This document shows, one piece after another, positions 22,201 to 34,985 of a stretch of 64,000 nt of DNA (the stretch's first letter is position 1; the number at the start of each line of letters is the position of its first letter). Origin of the DNA: Membranipora membranacea (taxonomy: Eukaryota; Bryozoa; Gymnolaemata; Cheilostomatida; Membraniporidae); assembly GCA_914767715.1 (NCBI GenBank), contig OU612074.1, positions 16,046,062-16,110,061 on the forward strand, in the 5' to 3' direction. Made by a program: the position numbers and the translations under genes. The notes under the pieces are model-generated. The model did not search any database. It had not been told where the DNA came from and saw nothing but the letters and a program-made list of their open reading frames with translations.

Positions 22201-25200
22201 GGAGGAAATCTATTTTTTAAACTGGCGGTAAAAAACACCAAGGGTCCGCCCTTTGTTACTTTTTTAAATTTTAAAGTCGCTCTCATTTCTGTTCTATTTA
22301 TCGTAGGATCTTAATATTCTGGAATTTGAATGAGGCCAATGAGGCCATCAACTGGTCAAAGTTTGAAAGAATTGCGATGGCTTTTTAATTTTTCACCCTG
22401 CCGTTCGGCATGTTTTTTTATGACAAATCTGGCCCTCGTTAAAAAAGTTGCTGCCGCCAAACTAAGAGGGCCAGCCCCAAACGGTTTTCAGTTCCTAAGT
22501 CAGCATGAAATTCCACACGGTATAGAGTAGGTTAGGAGGAAATCTATTTTTTAAACTGGCTGTAAAAAACACCAAGGGTCCCCCCTTTGTTACTTTTTTA
22601 AATTTTAAAGTCGCTCTCATTTCTGTTCTATTTATCGTAGGATCTTAATATTCTGGAATTTGAATGAGGCCAATGAGGCCATCAACTGGTCAAAGTTTGA
22701 AAGAATTGCGATGGCTTTTTAATTTTTCACCCTGCCGTTTGGCAAGTTTTTTTATGACAAAACTGGCCCTCGTTAAGAAAGTTGCTGCCACCAAACTAAG
22801 AGGGCCAGCCCCAAACGGCTTTCAGTTCCTAAGTCAGCATGAAATTCCACACGGTATAGAGTAGGTTAGGAGGAAATCTATTTTTTAAACTGGCTGTAAA
22901 AAACACCAAGGGTCCCCCCTTTGTTACTTTTTTAAATTTTAAAGTCGCTCTTATTTCTGTTCTATTTATCGTAGGATCTTAATATTCTGGAATTTGAATG
23001 AGGCCAATGAGGCCATCAACTGGTCAAAGTTTGAAAGAATTGCGATGGCTTTTTAATTTTTCACCCTGCCGTTTGGCATGTTTTTTTATGACAAAACTGG
23101 CCCTCGTTAAAAAAGTTGCTGCCGCCAAACTAAGAGGGCCAGCCCCAAACGGTTTTCAGTTCATAAGTCAGCATGAAATTCCACACGGTATAGAGTAGGT
23201 TACGAGGAAATCTATTTTTTAAACATGCTGTAAAAAACACCAAGGGTCCCCCCTTTGATACTTTTTTTAATTTTAAAGTCGCTCTCTTTTCTGTTCTATT
23301 TATCGTAGGATCTTAATATTCTGGAATTTGAATGAGGCCAATGAGGCCATCAACTGGTCAAAGTTTGAAAGAATTGCGATGGCTTTTTAATTTTTCACCC
23401 TGCCGTTTGGCATGTTTTTTTATGACAAAACTGGCCCTCGTTAAAAAAGTTGCTGCCGCCAAACTAAGAGGGCCAGCCCCACACGGTTTTCAGTTCCTAA
23501 GTCAGCATGAAGTTTCACACGGTATAGAGTAGGTTAGGAGGAAATCTATTTTTTAAACTGGCTGTAAAAAACACCAAGGGTCCCCCCTTTGTAACTTTTT
23601 TAAATTTTAAAGTCGCTCTCATTTCTGTTCTATTTATCGTAGGATCTTAATATTCTGGAATTTGAATGATGCCAATGAGGCCATCAACTGGTCAAAGTTT
23701 AAAAGAATTGCGATGGCTTTTTAATTTTTCACCCTGCCGTTTGGCATGTTTTTTTATGACAAAACAGGCCCTCGTTAAAAAAGTTGCTGCTGCCAAACTA
23801 AGAGGGCCAGCCCCAAACGGCTTTCAGTTCCTAAGTCAGCATGAAATTCCACACGGTATAGAGTAGGTTAGGAGGAAATCTATTTTTTAAACTGACGGTA
23901 AAAAACACCAAGGGTCCCCCCTTTGTTACTTTTTTAAATTTTAAAGTCGCTCTCATTTCTGTTCTATTTATCGTAGGATCTAAATATTTTGGTATTTGAA
24001 TGAGGCCAATGAAGCCATCAACTGGTCAAAGTTTGAAAGAATTCCGATGGCTTTTTAATTTTTCACCCTGCCGTTTGGCATGTTTTTTTATGACAAAACA
24101 GGCCCTCGTTAAAAAAGTTGCTGCTGCTAAACTAAGAGGGCCAGCCCCAAACGGCTTTCAGTTCCTAAGTCAGCATGAAATTCCACACGGTATAGAGTAG
24201 GTTAGGAGGAAATCTATTTTTTAAACTGGCGGTAAAAAAAAAAAGGGCCCCCCCTTTGTTACTTTTTTAAATTTTAAAGTCGCTCTCATTTCTGTTCTAT
24301 TTATCGTAGGATCTTAATATTCTGGAATTTGAATGAGGCCAATGAGGCCATCAACTGGTCAAAGTTTGAAAGAATTGCGATGGCTTTTTAATTTTTCACC
24401 CTGCCGTTTGGCATGTTTTTTTATGACAAAACTGGCCCTCGTTAAAAAAGTTGCTGCCGCCAAACTAAGAGGGCCAGCCCCAAACGGCTTTCAGTTCCTA
24501 AGTCAGCATGAAATTCCACACGGTATAGAGTAGGTTAGGAGGAAATCTATTTTTTAAACTGGCGGTAAAAAAAAAAGGGTCCCCCCTTTGTTACTTTTTT
24601 AAATTTTAAAGTCGCTCTCATTTCTGTTCTATTTATCGTAGGATCTTAATATTCTGGAATTGGAATGAGGCCAATGAGGCCATCAACTGGTCAAAGTTTG
24701 AAAGAATTGCGATGGCTTTTTAATTTTTCACCCTGCAGTTTGGCATGTTTTTTTATGACAAGACTGGCCCTCGTTAAAAAAGTTGCTGCCGCCAAACTAA
24801 GAGGGCCAGCCCCAAACGGCTTTCAGTTCCTAAGTCAGCATGAAATTCCACACGGTATAGAGTAGGTTAGGAGGAAATCTATTTTTTAAACTGGCGGTAA
24901 AAAACACCAAGGGTCCGCCCTTTGTTACTTTTTTAAATTTTAAAGTCGCTCTCATTTCTGTTCTATTTATCGTAGGATCTTAATATTCTGGAATTTGAAT
25001 GAGGCCAATGAGGCCATCAACTGGTCAAAGTTTGAAAGAATTGCGATGGCTTTTTAATTTTTCACCCTGCCGTTCGGCATGTTTTTTTATGACAAATCTG
25101 GCCCTCGTTAAAAAAGTTGCTGCCGCCAAACTAAGAGGGCCAGCCCCAAACGGTTTTCAGTTCCTAAGTCAGCATGAAATTCCACACGGTATAGAGTAGG

Positions 25201-28200
25201 TTAGGAGGAAATCTATTTTTTAAACTGGCTGTAAAAAACACCAAGGGTCCCCCCTTTGTTACTTTTTTAAATTTTAAAGTCGCTCTCATTTCTGTTCTAT
25301 TTATCGTAGGATCTTAATATTCTGGAATTTGAATGAGGCCAATGAGGCCATCAACTGGTCAAAGTTTGAAAGAATTGCGATGGCTTTTTAATTTTTCACC
25401 CTGCCGTTTGGCAAGTTTTTTTATGACAAAACTGGCCCTCGTTAAGAAAGTTGCTGCCGCCAAACTAAGAGGGCCAGCCCCAAACGGCTTTCAGTTCCTA
25501 AGTCAGCATGAAGTTCCACACGCTATAGAGTAGGTTAGGAGGAAATCTATTTTTTAAACTGGCGGTAAAAAACACCAAGGGTACCCCCTTTTCTACTTTT
25601 TTAAATTTTAAAGTCGCTCTCATTTCTGTTCTATTTATCGTAGGATCTTAATATTCTGGAATTTGAATGAGGCCAATGAGGCCATCAACTGGTCAAAGTT
25701 TGAAAGAATTGCGATGGCTTTTTAATTTTTCACCCTGCCGTTTGGCATGTTTTTTTATGACAAAACTGGCCCTCGTTAAGAAAGTTGCTGCCGCCAAACT
25801 AAGAGGGCCAGCCCCAAACGGCTTTCAGTTCCTAAGTCAGCATGAAGTTCCACACGCTATAGAGTAGGTTAGGAGGAAATCTATTTTTTAAACTGGCGGT
25901 AAAAAAAAAAGGGTCCCCCCTTTGTTACTTTTTTAAATTTTAAAGTCGCTCTCATTTCTGTTTTATTTATCGTAGGATCTTAATATTCTGGAATTGGAAT
26001 GAGGCCAATGAGGCCATCAACTGGTCAAAGTTTGAAAGAATTGCGATGGCTTTTTAATTTTTCACCCTGCAGTTTGGCATGTTTTTTTATGACAAGACTG
26101 GCCCTCGTTAAAAAAGTTGCTGCCGCCAAACTAAGAGGGCCAGCCCCAAACGGCTTTCAGTTCCTAAGTCAGCATGAAATTCCACACGGTATAGAGTAGG
26201 TTAGGAGGAAATCTATTTTTTAAACTGGCGGTAAAAAACACCAAGGGTCCGCCCTTTGTTACTTTTTTAAATTTTAAAGTCGCTCTCATTTCTGTTCTAT
26301 TTATCGTAGGATCTTAATATTCTGGAATTTGAATGAGGCCAATGAGGCCATCAACTGGTCAAAGTTTGAAAGAATTGCGATGGCTTTTTAATTTTTCACC
26401 CTGCCGTTCGGCATGTTTTTTTATGACAAATCTGGCCCTCGTTAAAAAAGTTGCTGCCGCCAAACTAAGAGGGCCAGCCCCAAACGGTTTTCAGTTCCTA
26501 AGTCAGCATGAAATTCCACACGGTATAGAGTAGGTTAGGAGGAAATCTATTTTTTAAACTGGCTGTAAAAAACACCAAGGGTCCCCCCTTTGTTACTTTT
26601 TTAAATTTTAAAGTCGCTCTCATTTCTGTTCTATTTATCGTAGGATCTTAATATTCTGGAATTTGAATGAGGCCAATGAGGCCATCAACTGGTCAAAGTT
26701 TGAAAGAATTGCGATGGCTTTTTAATTTTTCACCCTGCCGTTTGGCAAGTTTTTTTATGACAAAACTGGCCCTCGTTAAGAAAGTTGCTGCCACCAAACT
26801 AAGAGGGCCAGCCCCAAACGGCTTTCAGTTCCTAAGTCAGCATGAAATTCCACACGGTATAGAGTAGGTTAGGAGGAAATCTATTTTTTAAACTGGCTGT
26901 AAAAAACACCAAGGGTCCCCCCTTTGTTACTTTTTTAAATTTTAAAGTCGCTCTCATTTCTGTTCTATTTATCGTAGGATCTTAATATTCTGGAATTTGA
27001 ATGAGGCCAATGAGGCCATCAACTGGTCAAAGTTTGAAAGAATTGCGATGGCTTTTTAATTTTTCACCCTGCCGTTTGGCATGTTTTTTTATGACAAAAC
27101 TGGCCCTCGTTAAAAAAGTTGCTGCCGCCAAACTAAGAGGGCCAGCCCCAAACGGTTTTCAGTTCATAAGTCAGCATGAAATTCCACACGGTATAGAGTA
27201 GGTTACGAGGAAATCTATTTTTTAAACATGCTGTAAAAAACACCAAGGGTCCCCCCTTTGATACTTTTTTTAATTTTAAAGTCGCTCTCTTTTCTGTTCT
27301 ATTTATCGTAGGATCTTAATATTCTGGAATTTGAATGAGGCCAATGAGGCCATCAACTGGTCAAAGTTTGAAAGAATTGCGATGGCTTTTTAATTTTTCA
27401 CCCTGCCGTTTGGCATGTTTTTTTATGACAAAACTGGCCCTCGTTAAAAAAGTTGCTGCCGCCAAACTAAGAGGGCCAGCCCCAGACGGTTTTCAGTTCC
27501 TAAGTCAGCATGAAGTTTCACACGGTATAGAGTAGGTTAGGAGGAAATCTATTTTTTAAACTGGCTGTAAAAAACACCAAGGGTCCCCCCTTTGTTACTT
27601 TTTTAAATTTTAAAGTCGCTCTCATTTCTGTTCTATTTATCGTAGGATCTTAATATTCTGGAATTTGAATGATGCCAATGAGGCCATCAACTGGTCAAAG
27701 TTTAAAAGAATTGCGATGGCTTTTTAATTTTTCACCCTGCCGTTTGGCATGTTTTTTTATGACAAAACAGGCCCTCGTTAAAAAAGTTGCTGCTGCCAAA
27801 CTAAGAGGGCCAGCCCCAAACGGCTTTCAGTTCCTAAGTCAGCATGAAATTCCACACGGTATAGAGTAGGTTAGGAGGAAATCTATTTTTTAAACTGACG
27901 GTAAAAAACACCAAGGGTCCCCCCTTTGTTACTTTTTTAAATTTTAAAGTCGCTCTCATTTCTGTTCTATTTATCGTAGGATCTAAATATTTTGGTATTT
28001 GAATGAGGCCAATGAAGCCATCAACTGGTCAAAGTTTGAAAGAATTCCGATGGCTTTTTAATTTTTCACCCTGCCGTTTGGCATGTTTTTTTATGACAAA
28101 ACAGGCCCTCGTTAAAAAAGTTGCTGCTGCTAAACTAAGAGGGCCAGCCCCAAACGGCTTTCAGTTCCTAAGTCAGCATGAAATTCCACACGGTATAGAG

Positions 28201-28640
28201 TAGGTTAGGAGGAAATCTATTTTTTAAACTGGCGGTAAAAAAAAAAAGGGTCCCCCCTTTGTTACTTTTTTAAATTTTAAAGTCGCTCTCATTTCTGTTC
28301 TATTTATCGTAGGATCTTAATATTCTGGAATTTGAATGAGGCCAATGAGGCCATCAACTGGTCAAAGTTTGAAAGAATTGCGATGGCTTTTTAATTTTTC
28401 ACCCTGCCGTTTGGCATGTTTTTTTATGACAAAACTGGCCCTCGTTAAAAAAGTTGCTGCCGCCAAACTAAGAGGGCCAGCCCCAAACGGCTTTCAGTTC
28501 CTAAGTCAGCATGAAATTCCACACGGTATAGAGTAGGTTAGGAGGAAATCTATTTTTTAAACTGGCGGTAAAAAAAAAAGGGTCCCCCCTTTGTTACTTT
28601 TTTAAATTTTAAAGTCGCTCTCATTTCTGTTCTATTTATC
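19299..28640 (+). repeat. 8-monomer higher-order repeat, 2,669-2,670 bp, three full copies and one short copy
   Basis: Full copies start at about 19299, 21969 and 25972. The order of types is: CCTGCAGTTTGG/ACAAGACTGG; TTCGGCATG/ACAAATCTGG; GGCAAGTTT; ATAAGTCAGC with AAACATGC; GAAGTTTCACACGG; AATGATGCC/ACAGGCCCTC; AATGAAGCC/ATTCCGATGG; then a unit whose end lacks CACCA (GGTAAAAAAAA-AGGGTCC). A shortened copy of only four monomers occupies 24638-25971. Copies are nearly identical, pointing to recent amplification. Confidence 0.92.
25640..25971 (+). repeat. Hybrid monomer closing the shortened 8-mer copy
   Basis: It begins with GGCATG, then has GTTAAGAAAG and GAAGTTCCACACGC like the GGCAAGTTT type, and ends in the CACCA-less poly-A form typical of the eighth monomer. 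It sits exactly where four monomers are missing, so it marks the join of an unequal exchange. Confidence 0.82.
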
Positions 28641-31600
28641 GTAGGATCTTAATATTCTGGAATTGGAATGAGGCCAATGAGGCCATCAACTGGTCAAAGT
28701 TTGAAAGAATTGCGATGGCTTTTTAATTTTTCACCCTGCAGTTTGGCATGTTTTTTTATGACAAGACTGGCCCTCGTTAAAAAAGTTGCTGCCGCCAAAC
28801 TAAGAGGGCCAGCCCCAAACGGCTTTCAGTTCCTAAGTCAGCATGAAATTCCACACTGTATAGAGTAGGTTAGGAGGAAATCTATTTTTTAAACTGGCGG
28901 TAAAAAACACCAAGGGTCCGCCCTTTGTTACTTTTTTAAATTTTAAAGTCGCTCTCATTTCTGTTCTATTTATCGTAGGATCTTAATATTCTGGAATTTG
29001 AATGAGGCCAATGAGGCCATCAACTGGTCAAAGTTTGAAAGAATTGCGATGGCTTTTTAATTTTTCACCCTGCCGTTCGGCATGTTTTTTTATGACAAAT
29101 CTGGCCCTCGTTAAAAAAGTTGCTGCCGCCAAACTAAGAGGGCCAGCCCCAAACGGTTTTCAGTTCCTAAGTCAGCATGAAATTCCACACGGTATAGAGT
29201 AGGTTAGGAGGAAATCTATTTTTTAAACTGGCTGTAAAAAACACCAAGGGTCCCCCCTTTGTTACTTTTTTAAATTTTAAAGTCGCTCTCATTTCTGTTC
29301 TATTTATCGTAGGATCTTAATATTCTGGAATTTGAATGAGGCCAATGAGGCCATCAACTGGTCAAAGTTTGAAAGAATTGCGATGGCTTTTTAATTTTTC
29401 ACCCTGCCGTTTGGCAAGTTTTTTTATGACAAAACTGGCCCTCGTTAAGAAAGTTGCTGCCGCCAAACTAAGAGGGCCAGCCCCAAACGGCTTTCAGTTC
29501 CTAAGTCAGCATGAAGTTCCACACGCTATAGAGTAGGTTAGGAGGAAATCTATTTTTTAAACTGGCGGTAAAAAACACCAAGGGTACCCCCTTTTCTACT
29601 TTTTTAAATTTTAAAGTCGCTCTCATTTCTGTTCTATTTATCGTAGGATCTTAATATTCTGGAATTTGAATGAGGCCAATGAGGCCATCAACTGGTCAAA
29701 GTTTGAAAGAATTGCGATGGCTTTTTAATTTTTCACCCTGCCGTTTGGCATGTTTTTTTATGACAAAACTGGCCCTCGTTAAAAAAGTTGCTGCCACCAA
29801 ACTAAGAGGGCCAGCCCCAAACGGTTTTCAGTTCATAAGTCAGCATGAAATTCCACACGGTATAGAGTAGGTTAGGAGGAAATCTATTTTTTAAACTGGC
29901 TGTAAAAAACACCAAGGGTCCCCCCTTTGTTACTTTTTTAAATTTTAAAGTCGCTCTCATTTCTGTTCTATTTATCGTAGGATCTTAATATTCTGGAATT
30001 TGAATGAGGCCAATGAGGTTATCAACTGGTCAAAGTTTGAAAGAATTGCGATGGCTTTTTAATTTTTCACCCTGCCGTTTGGCATGTTTTTTATGACAAA
30101 ACTGGCCCTCGTTAAAAAAGTTGCTGCCGCCAAACTAAGAGGGCCAGCCCCAAACGGTTTTCAGTTCATAAGTCAGCATGAAATTCCACACGGTATAGAG
30201 TCGGTTACGAGGAAATCTATTTTTTAAACATGCTGTAAAAAACACCAAGGGTCCCCCCTTTGTTACTTTTTTAAATTTTAAAGTCGCTCTCATTTCTGTT
30301 CTATTTATCGTAGGATCTTAATATTCTGGAATTTGAATGAGGCCAATGAGGCCATCAACTGGTCAAAGTTTGAAAGAATTGCGATGGCTTTTTAATTTTT
30401 CACCCTGCCGTTTGGCATGTTTTTTTATGACAAAACTGGCCCTCGTTAAAAAAGTTGCTGCCGCCAATCTAAGAGGGCCAGCCCCAAACAGTTTTCAGTT
30501 CCTAAGTCAGCATGAAATTCCACACGGTATAGAGTAGGTTAGGAGGAAATCTATTTTTTAAACTGGCTGTAAAAAACACCAAGGGTCCCCCCTTTGTTAC
30601 TTTTTTAAATTTCAAAGTCGCTCTCATTTCTGTTCTATTTATCGTAGGATCTTAATATTCTGGAATATGAATGAGGCCAATGAGGCCATCAACTGGTCAA
30701 AGTTTGAAAGAATTGCGATGGCTTTTTAATTTTTCACCCTGCCGTTTGGCATGTTTTTTTATGACAAAACTGGCCCTCGTTAAAAAAGTTGCTGCCGCCA
30801 AACTAAGAGGGCCAGCCCCAAACGGCTTTCAGTTCCTAAGTCAGCATGAAATTCCACACGGTATAGAGTAGGTTAGGAGGAAATCTATTTTTTAAACTGG
30901 CGGTAAAAAACACCAAGGGTCCCCCCTTTGTTACTTTTTTAAATTTTAAAGTCGCTCTCATTTCTGTTCTATTTATCGTAGGATCTTAATATTCTGGAAA
31001 TTGAATGAGGCCAATGAGGCCATCAACTGGTCAAAGTTTGAAAGAATTGCGATGGCTTTTTAATTTTTCACCCTGCCGTTTGGCATGTTTTTTTATGACA
31101 AAACTGGCCCTCGTTAAAAAAGTTACTGCCGCCAAACTAAGAGGGCCAGCCCCAAACGGTTTTCAGTTCCTAAGTCAGCATGAAATTCCACATGGTATAG
31201 AGTAGGTTAGGAGGAAATCTATTTTTTAAACTGACTGTAAAAAAACACCAAGGGTCCCCCCTTTGTTACTTTTTTAAATTTTAAAGTCGCTCTCATTTCT
31301 GTTCTATTTATCGTAGGATCTTAATATTCTGGAAATTGAATGAGGCCAATGAGGCCATCAACTGGTCAAAGTTTGAAAGAATTGCGATGGCTTTTTAATT
31401 TTTCACCCTGCCGTTTGGCATGTTTTTTTATGACAAAACTGGCCCTCGTTAAAAAAGTTACTGCCGCCAAACTAAGAGGGCCAGCCCCAAACGGTTTTCA
31501 GTTCCTAAGTCAGCATGAAATTCCACATGGTATAGAGTAGGTTAGGAGGAAATCTATTTTTTAAACTGACTGTAAAAAAACACCAAGGGTCCCCCCTTTG

Positions 31601-34600
31601 TTACTTTTTTAAATTTTAAAGTCGCTCTCATTTCTGTTCTATTTATCGTAGGATCTTAATATTCTGGAATTTGAATGAGGCCAATGAGGCCATCAACTGG
31701 TCAAAGTTTGAAAGAATTGCGATGGCTTTTTAATTTTTTCACCCTGCCGTTCGGCATGTTTTTTATGACAAAACTGGCCCTCGTTAAAAAAGTTGCTGCC
31801 GCCAAACTAAGAGGGCCAGCCCCAAACGGTTTTCAGTTCCTAAGTCAGCATGAAATTCCACACGGGATAGAGTAGGTTAGGAGGAAATCTATTTTTTAAA
31901 CTGGCTGTAAAAAACACCAAGGGTCCGCCCTTTGTTACTTTTTTAAATTTTAAAGTCGCTCTCATTTCTGTTCTATTTATCGTAGGATCTTAATATTCTG
32001 AAATTTGAATGAGGCCAAAGAGGCCATCAACTGGTCAAGGTTTGAAAGAATTGCGATGGCTTTTTAATTTTTCACCCTGCCGTTTGGCATGTTTTTTTAT
32101 GACAAATCTGGCCCTCGTTAAAAAAGTTGCTGCCGCCAAACTAAGAGGGCCAGCCCCAAACGGTTTTCAGTTCCTAAGTCAGCATGAAATTCCACACGGT
32201 ATAGAGTAGGTTAGGAGGAAATCTATTTTTTAAACTGGCTGTAAAAAACACCAAGGGTCCCCCCTTTGATACTTTTTTAAATTTTAAAGTCGCTCTCATT
32301 TCTGTTCTATTTATCGTATGATCTTAATATTCTGGAATTTGAATGAGGCCAATGAGGCCATCAACTGGTCAAAGTTTGAAAGAATTGCGATGGCTTTTTA
32401 ATTTTCCACCCTGCCGTTTGGCAAGTTTTTTTATGACAAAACTGGCCCTCGTTAAGAAAGTTGCTGCTGCCAAACTAAGAGGGCCAGCCCCAAACGGCTT
32501 TCAGTTCCTAAGTCAGCATGAAGTTCCACACGCTATAGAGTAGGTTAGGAGGAAATCTATTTTTTAAACTGGCGGTAAAAAACACCAAGGGTACCCCCTT
32601 TTCTACTTTTTTAAATTTTAAAGTCGCTCTCATTTCTGTTCTATTTATCGTAGGATCTTAATATTCTGGAATTTGAATGAGGCCAATGAGGCCATCAACT
32701 GGTCAAAGTTTGAAAGAATTGCGATGGCTTTTTAATTTTTCACCCTGCCGTTTGGCATGTTTTTTTATGACAAAACTGGCCCTCGTTAAAAAAGTTGCTG
32801 CCACCAAACTAAGAGGGCCAGCCCCAAACGGTTTTCAGTTCATAAGTCAGCATGAAATTCCACACGGTATAGAGTAGGTTAGGAGGAAATCTATTTTTTA
32901 AACTGGCTGTAAAAAACACCAAGGGTCCCCCCTTTGTTACTTTTTTAAATTTTAAAGTCGCTCTCATTTCTGTTCTATTTATCGTAGGATCTTAATATTC
33001 TGGAATTTGAATGAGGCCAATGAGGCCATCAACTGGTCAAAGTTTGAAAGAATTGCGATGGCTTTTTAATTTTTTCACCCTGCCGTTTGGCATGTTTTTT
33101 TATGACAAAACTGGCCCTCGTTAAAAAAGTTGCTGCCGCCAAACTAAGAGGGCCAGCCCCAAACGGTTTTCAGTTCATAAGTCAGCATGAAATTCCACAC
33201 GGTATAGAGTAGGTTACGAGGAAATCTATTTTTTAAACATGCTGTAAAAAACACCAAGGGTCCCCCCTTTGATACTTTTTTTAATTTTAAAGTCGCTCTC
33301 TTTTCTGTTCTATTTATCGTAGGATCTTAATATTCTGGAATTTGAATGAGGCCAATGAGGCCATCAACTGGTCAAAGTTTGAAAGAATTGCGATGGCTTT
33401 TTAATTTTTCACCCTGCCGTTTGGCATGTTTTTTTATGACAAAACTGGCCCTCGTTAAAAAAGTTGCTGCCGCCAAACTAAGAGGGCCAGCCCCAGACGG
33501 TTTTCAGTTCCTAAGTCAGCATGAAGTTTCACACGGTATAGAGTAGGTTAGGAGGAAATCTATTTTTTAAACTGGCTGTAAAAAACACCAAGGGTCCCCC
33601 CTTTGTAACTTTTTTAAATTTTAAAGTCGCTCTCATTTCTGTTCTATTTATCGTAGGATCTTAATATTCTGGAATTTGAATGATGCCAATGAGGCCATCA
33701 ACTGGTCAAAGTTTAAAAGAATTGCGATGGCTTTTTAATTTTTCACCCTGCCGTTTGGCATGTTTTTTTATGACAAAACAGGCCCTCGTTAAAAAAGTTG
33801 CTGCTGCCAAACTAAGAGGGCCAGCCCCAAACGGCTTTCAGTTCCTAAGTCAGCATGAAATTCCACACGGTATAGAGTAGGTTAGGAGGAAATCTATTTT
33901 TTAAACTGACGGTAAAAAACACCAAGGGTCCCCCCTTTGTTACTTTTTTAAATTTTAAAGTCGCTCTCATTTCTGTTCTATTTATCGTAGGATCTAAATA
34001 TTTTGGTATTTGAATGAGGCCAATGAGGCCATCAACTGGTCAAAGTTTGAAAGAATTCCGATGGCTTTTTAATTTTTCACCCTGCCGTTTGGCATGTTTT
34101 TTTATGACAAAACAGGCCCTCGTTAAAAAAGTTGCTGCTGCTAAACTAAGAGGGCCAGCCCCAAACGGCTTTCAGTTCCTAAGTCAGCATGAAATTCCAC
34201 ACGGTATAGAGTAGGTTAGGAGGAAATCTATTTTTTAAACTGGCGGTAAAAAAAAAAGGGTCCCCCCTTTGTTACTTTTTTAAATTTTAAAGTCGCTCTC
34301 ATTTCTGTTCTATTTATCGTAGGATCTTAATATTCTGGAATTTGAATGAGGCCAATGAGGCCATCAACTGGTCAAAGTTTGAAAGAATTGCGATGGCTTT
34401 TTAATTTTTCACCCTGCCGTTTGGCATGTTTTTTTATGACAAAACTGGCCCTCGTTAAAAAAGTTGCTGCCGCCAAACTAAGAGGGCCAGCCCCAAACGG
34501 CTTTCAGTTCCTAAGTCAGCATGAAATTCCACACGGTATAGAGTAGGTTAGGAGGAAATCTATTTTTTAAACTGGCGGTAAAAAAAAAAAGGGTCCCCCC

Positions 34601-34985
34601 TTTGTTACTTTTTTAAATTTTAAAGTCGCTCTCATTTCTGTTCTATTTATCGTAGGATCTTAATATTCTGGAATTGGAATGAGGCCAATGAGGCCATCAA
34701 CTGGTCAAAGTTTGAAAGAATTGCGATGGCTTTTTAATTTTTCACCCTGCAGTTTGGCATGTTTTTTTATGACAAGACTGGCCCTCGTTAAAAAAGTTGC
34801 TGCCGCCAAACTAAGAGGGCCAGCCCCAAACGGCTTTCAGTTCCTAAGTCAGCATGAAATTCCACACGGTATAGAGTAGGTTAGGAGGAAATCTATTTTT
34901 TAAACTGGCGGTAAAAAACACCAAGGGTCCGCCCTTTGTTACTTTTTTAAATTTTAAAGTCGCTCTCAGTTCTGTTCTATTTATC
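28641..34985 (+). repeat. Satellite sub-block linking two higher-order domains
   Basis: About 19 monomers. It starts like the 8-mer, then follows the 16.3-19 kb order. A single-monomer duplication lies at ~30978 and ~31313 (both with GTTACTGCC, CACATGGTATAG and AAACTGACTG). From ~31982 the order AAAGAGGCC, TCCACCCTG, CCACCAAAC, TTTTTTCACC, GAAGTTTCAC, AATGATGCC, ATTCCGATGG appears, which also closes the 35-48 kb duplication copies. Confidence 0.75.
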
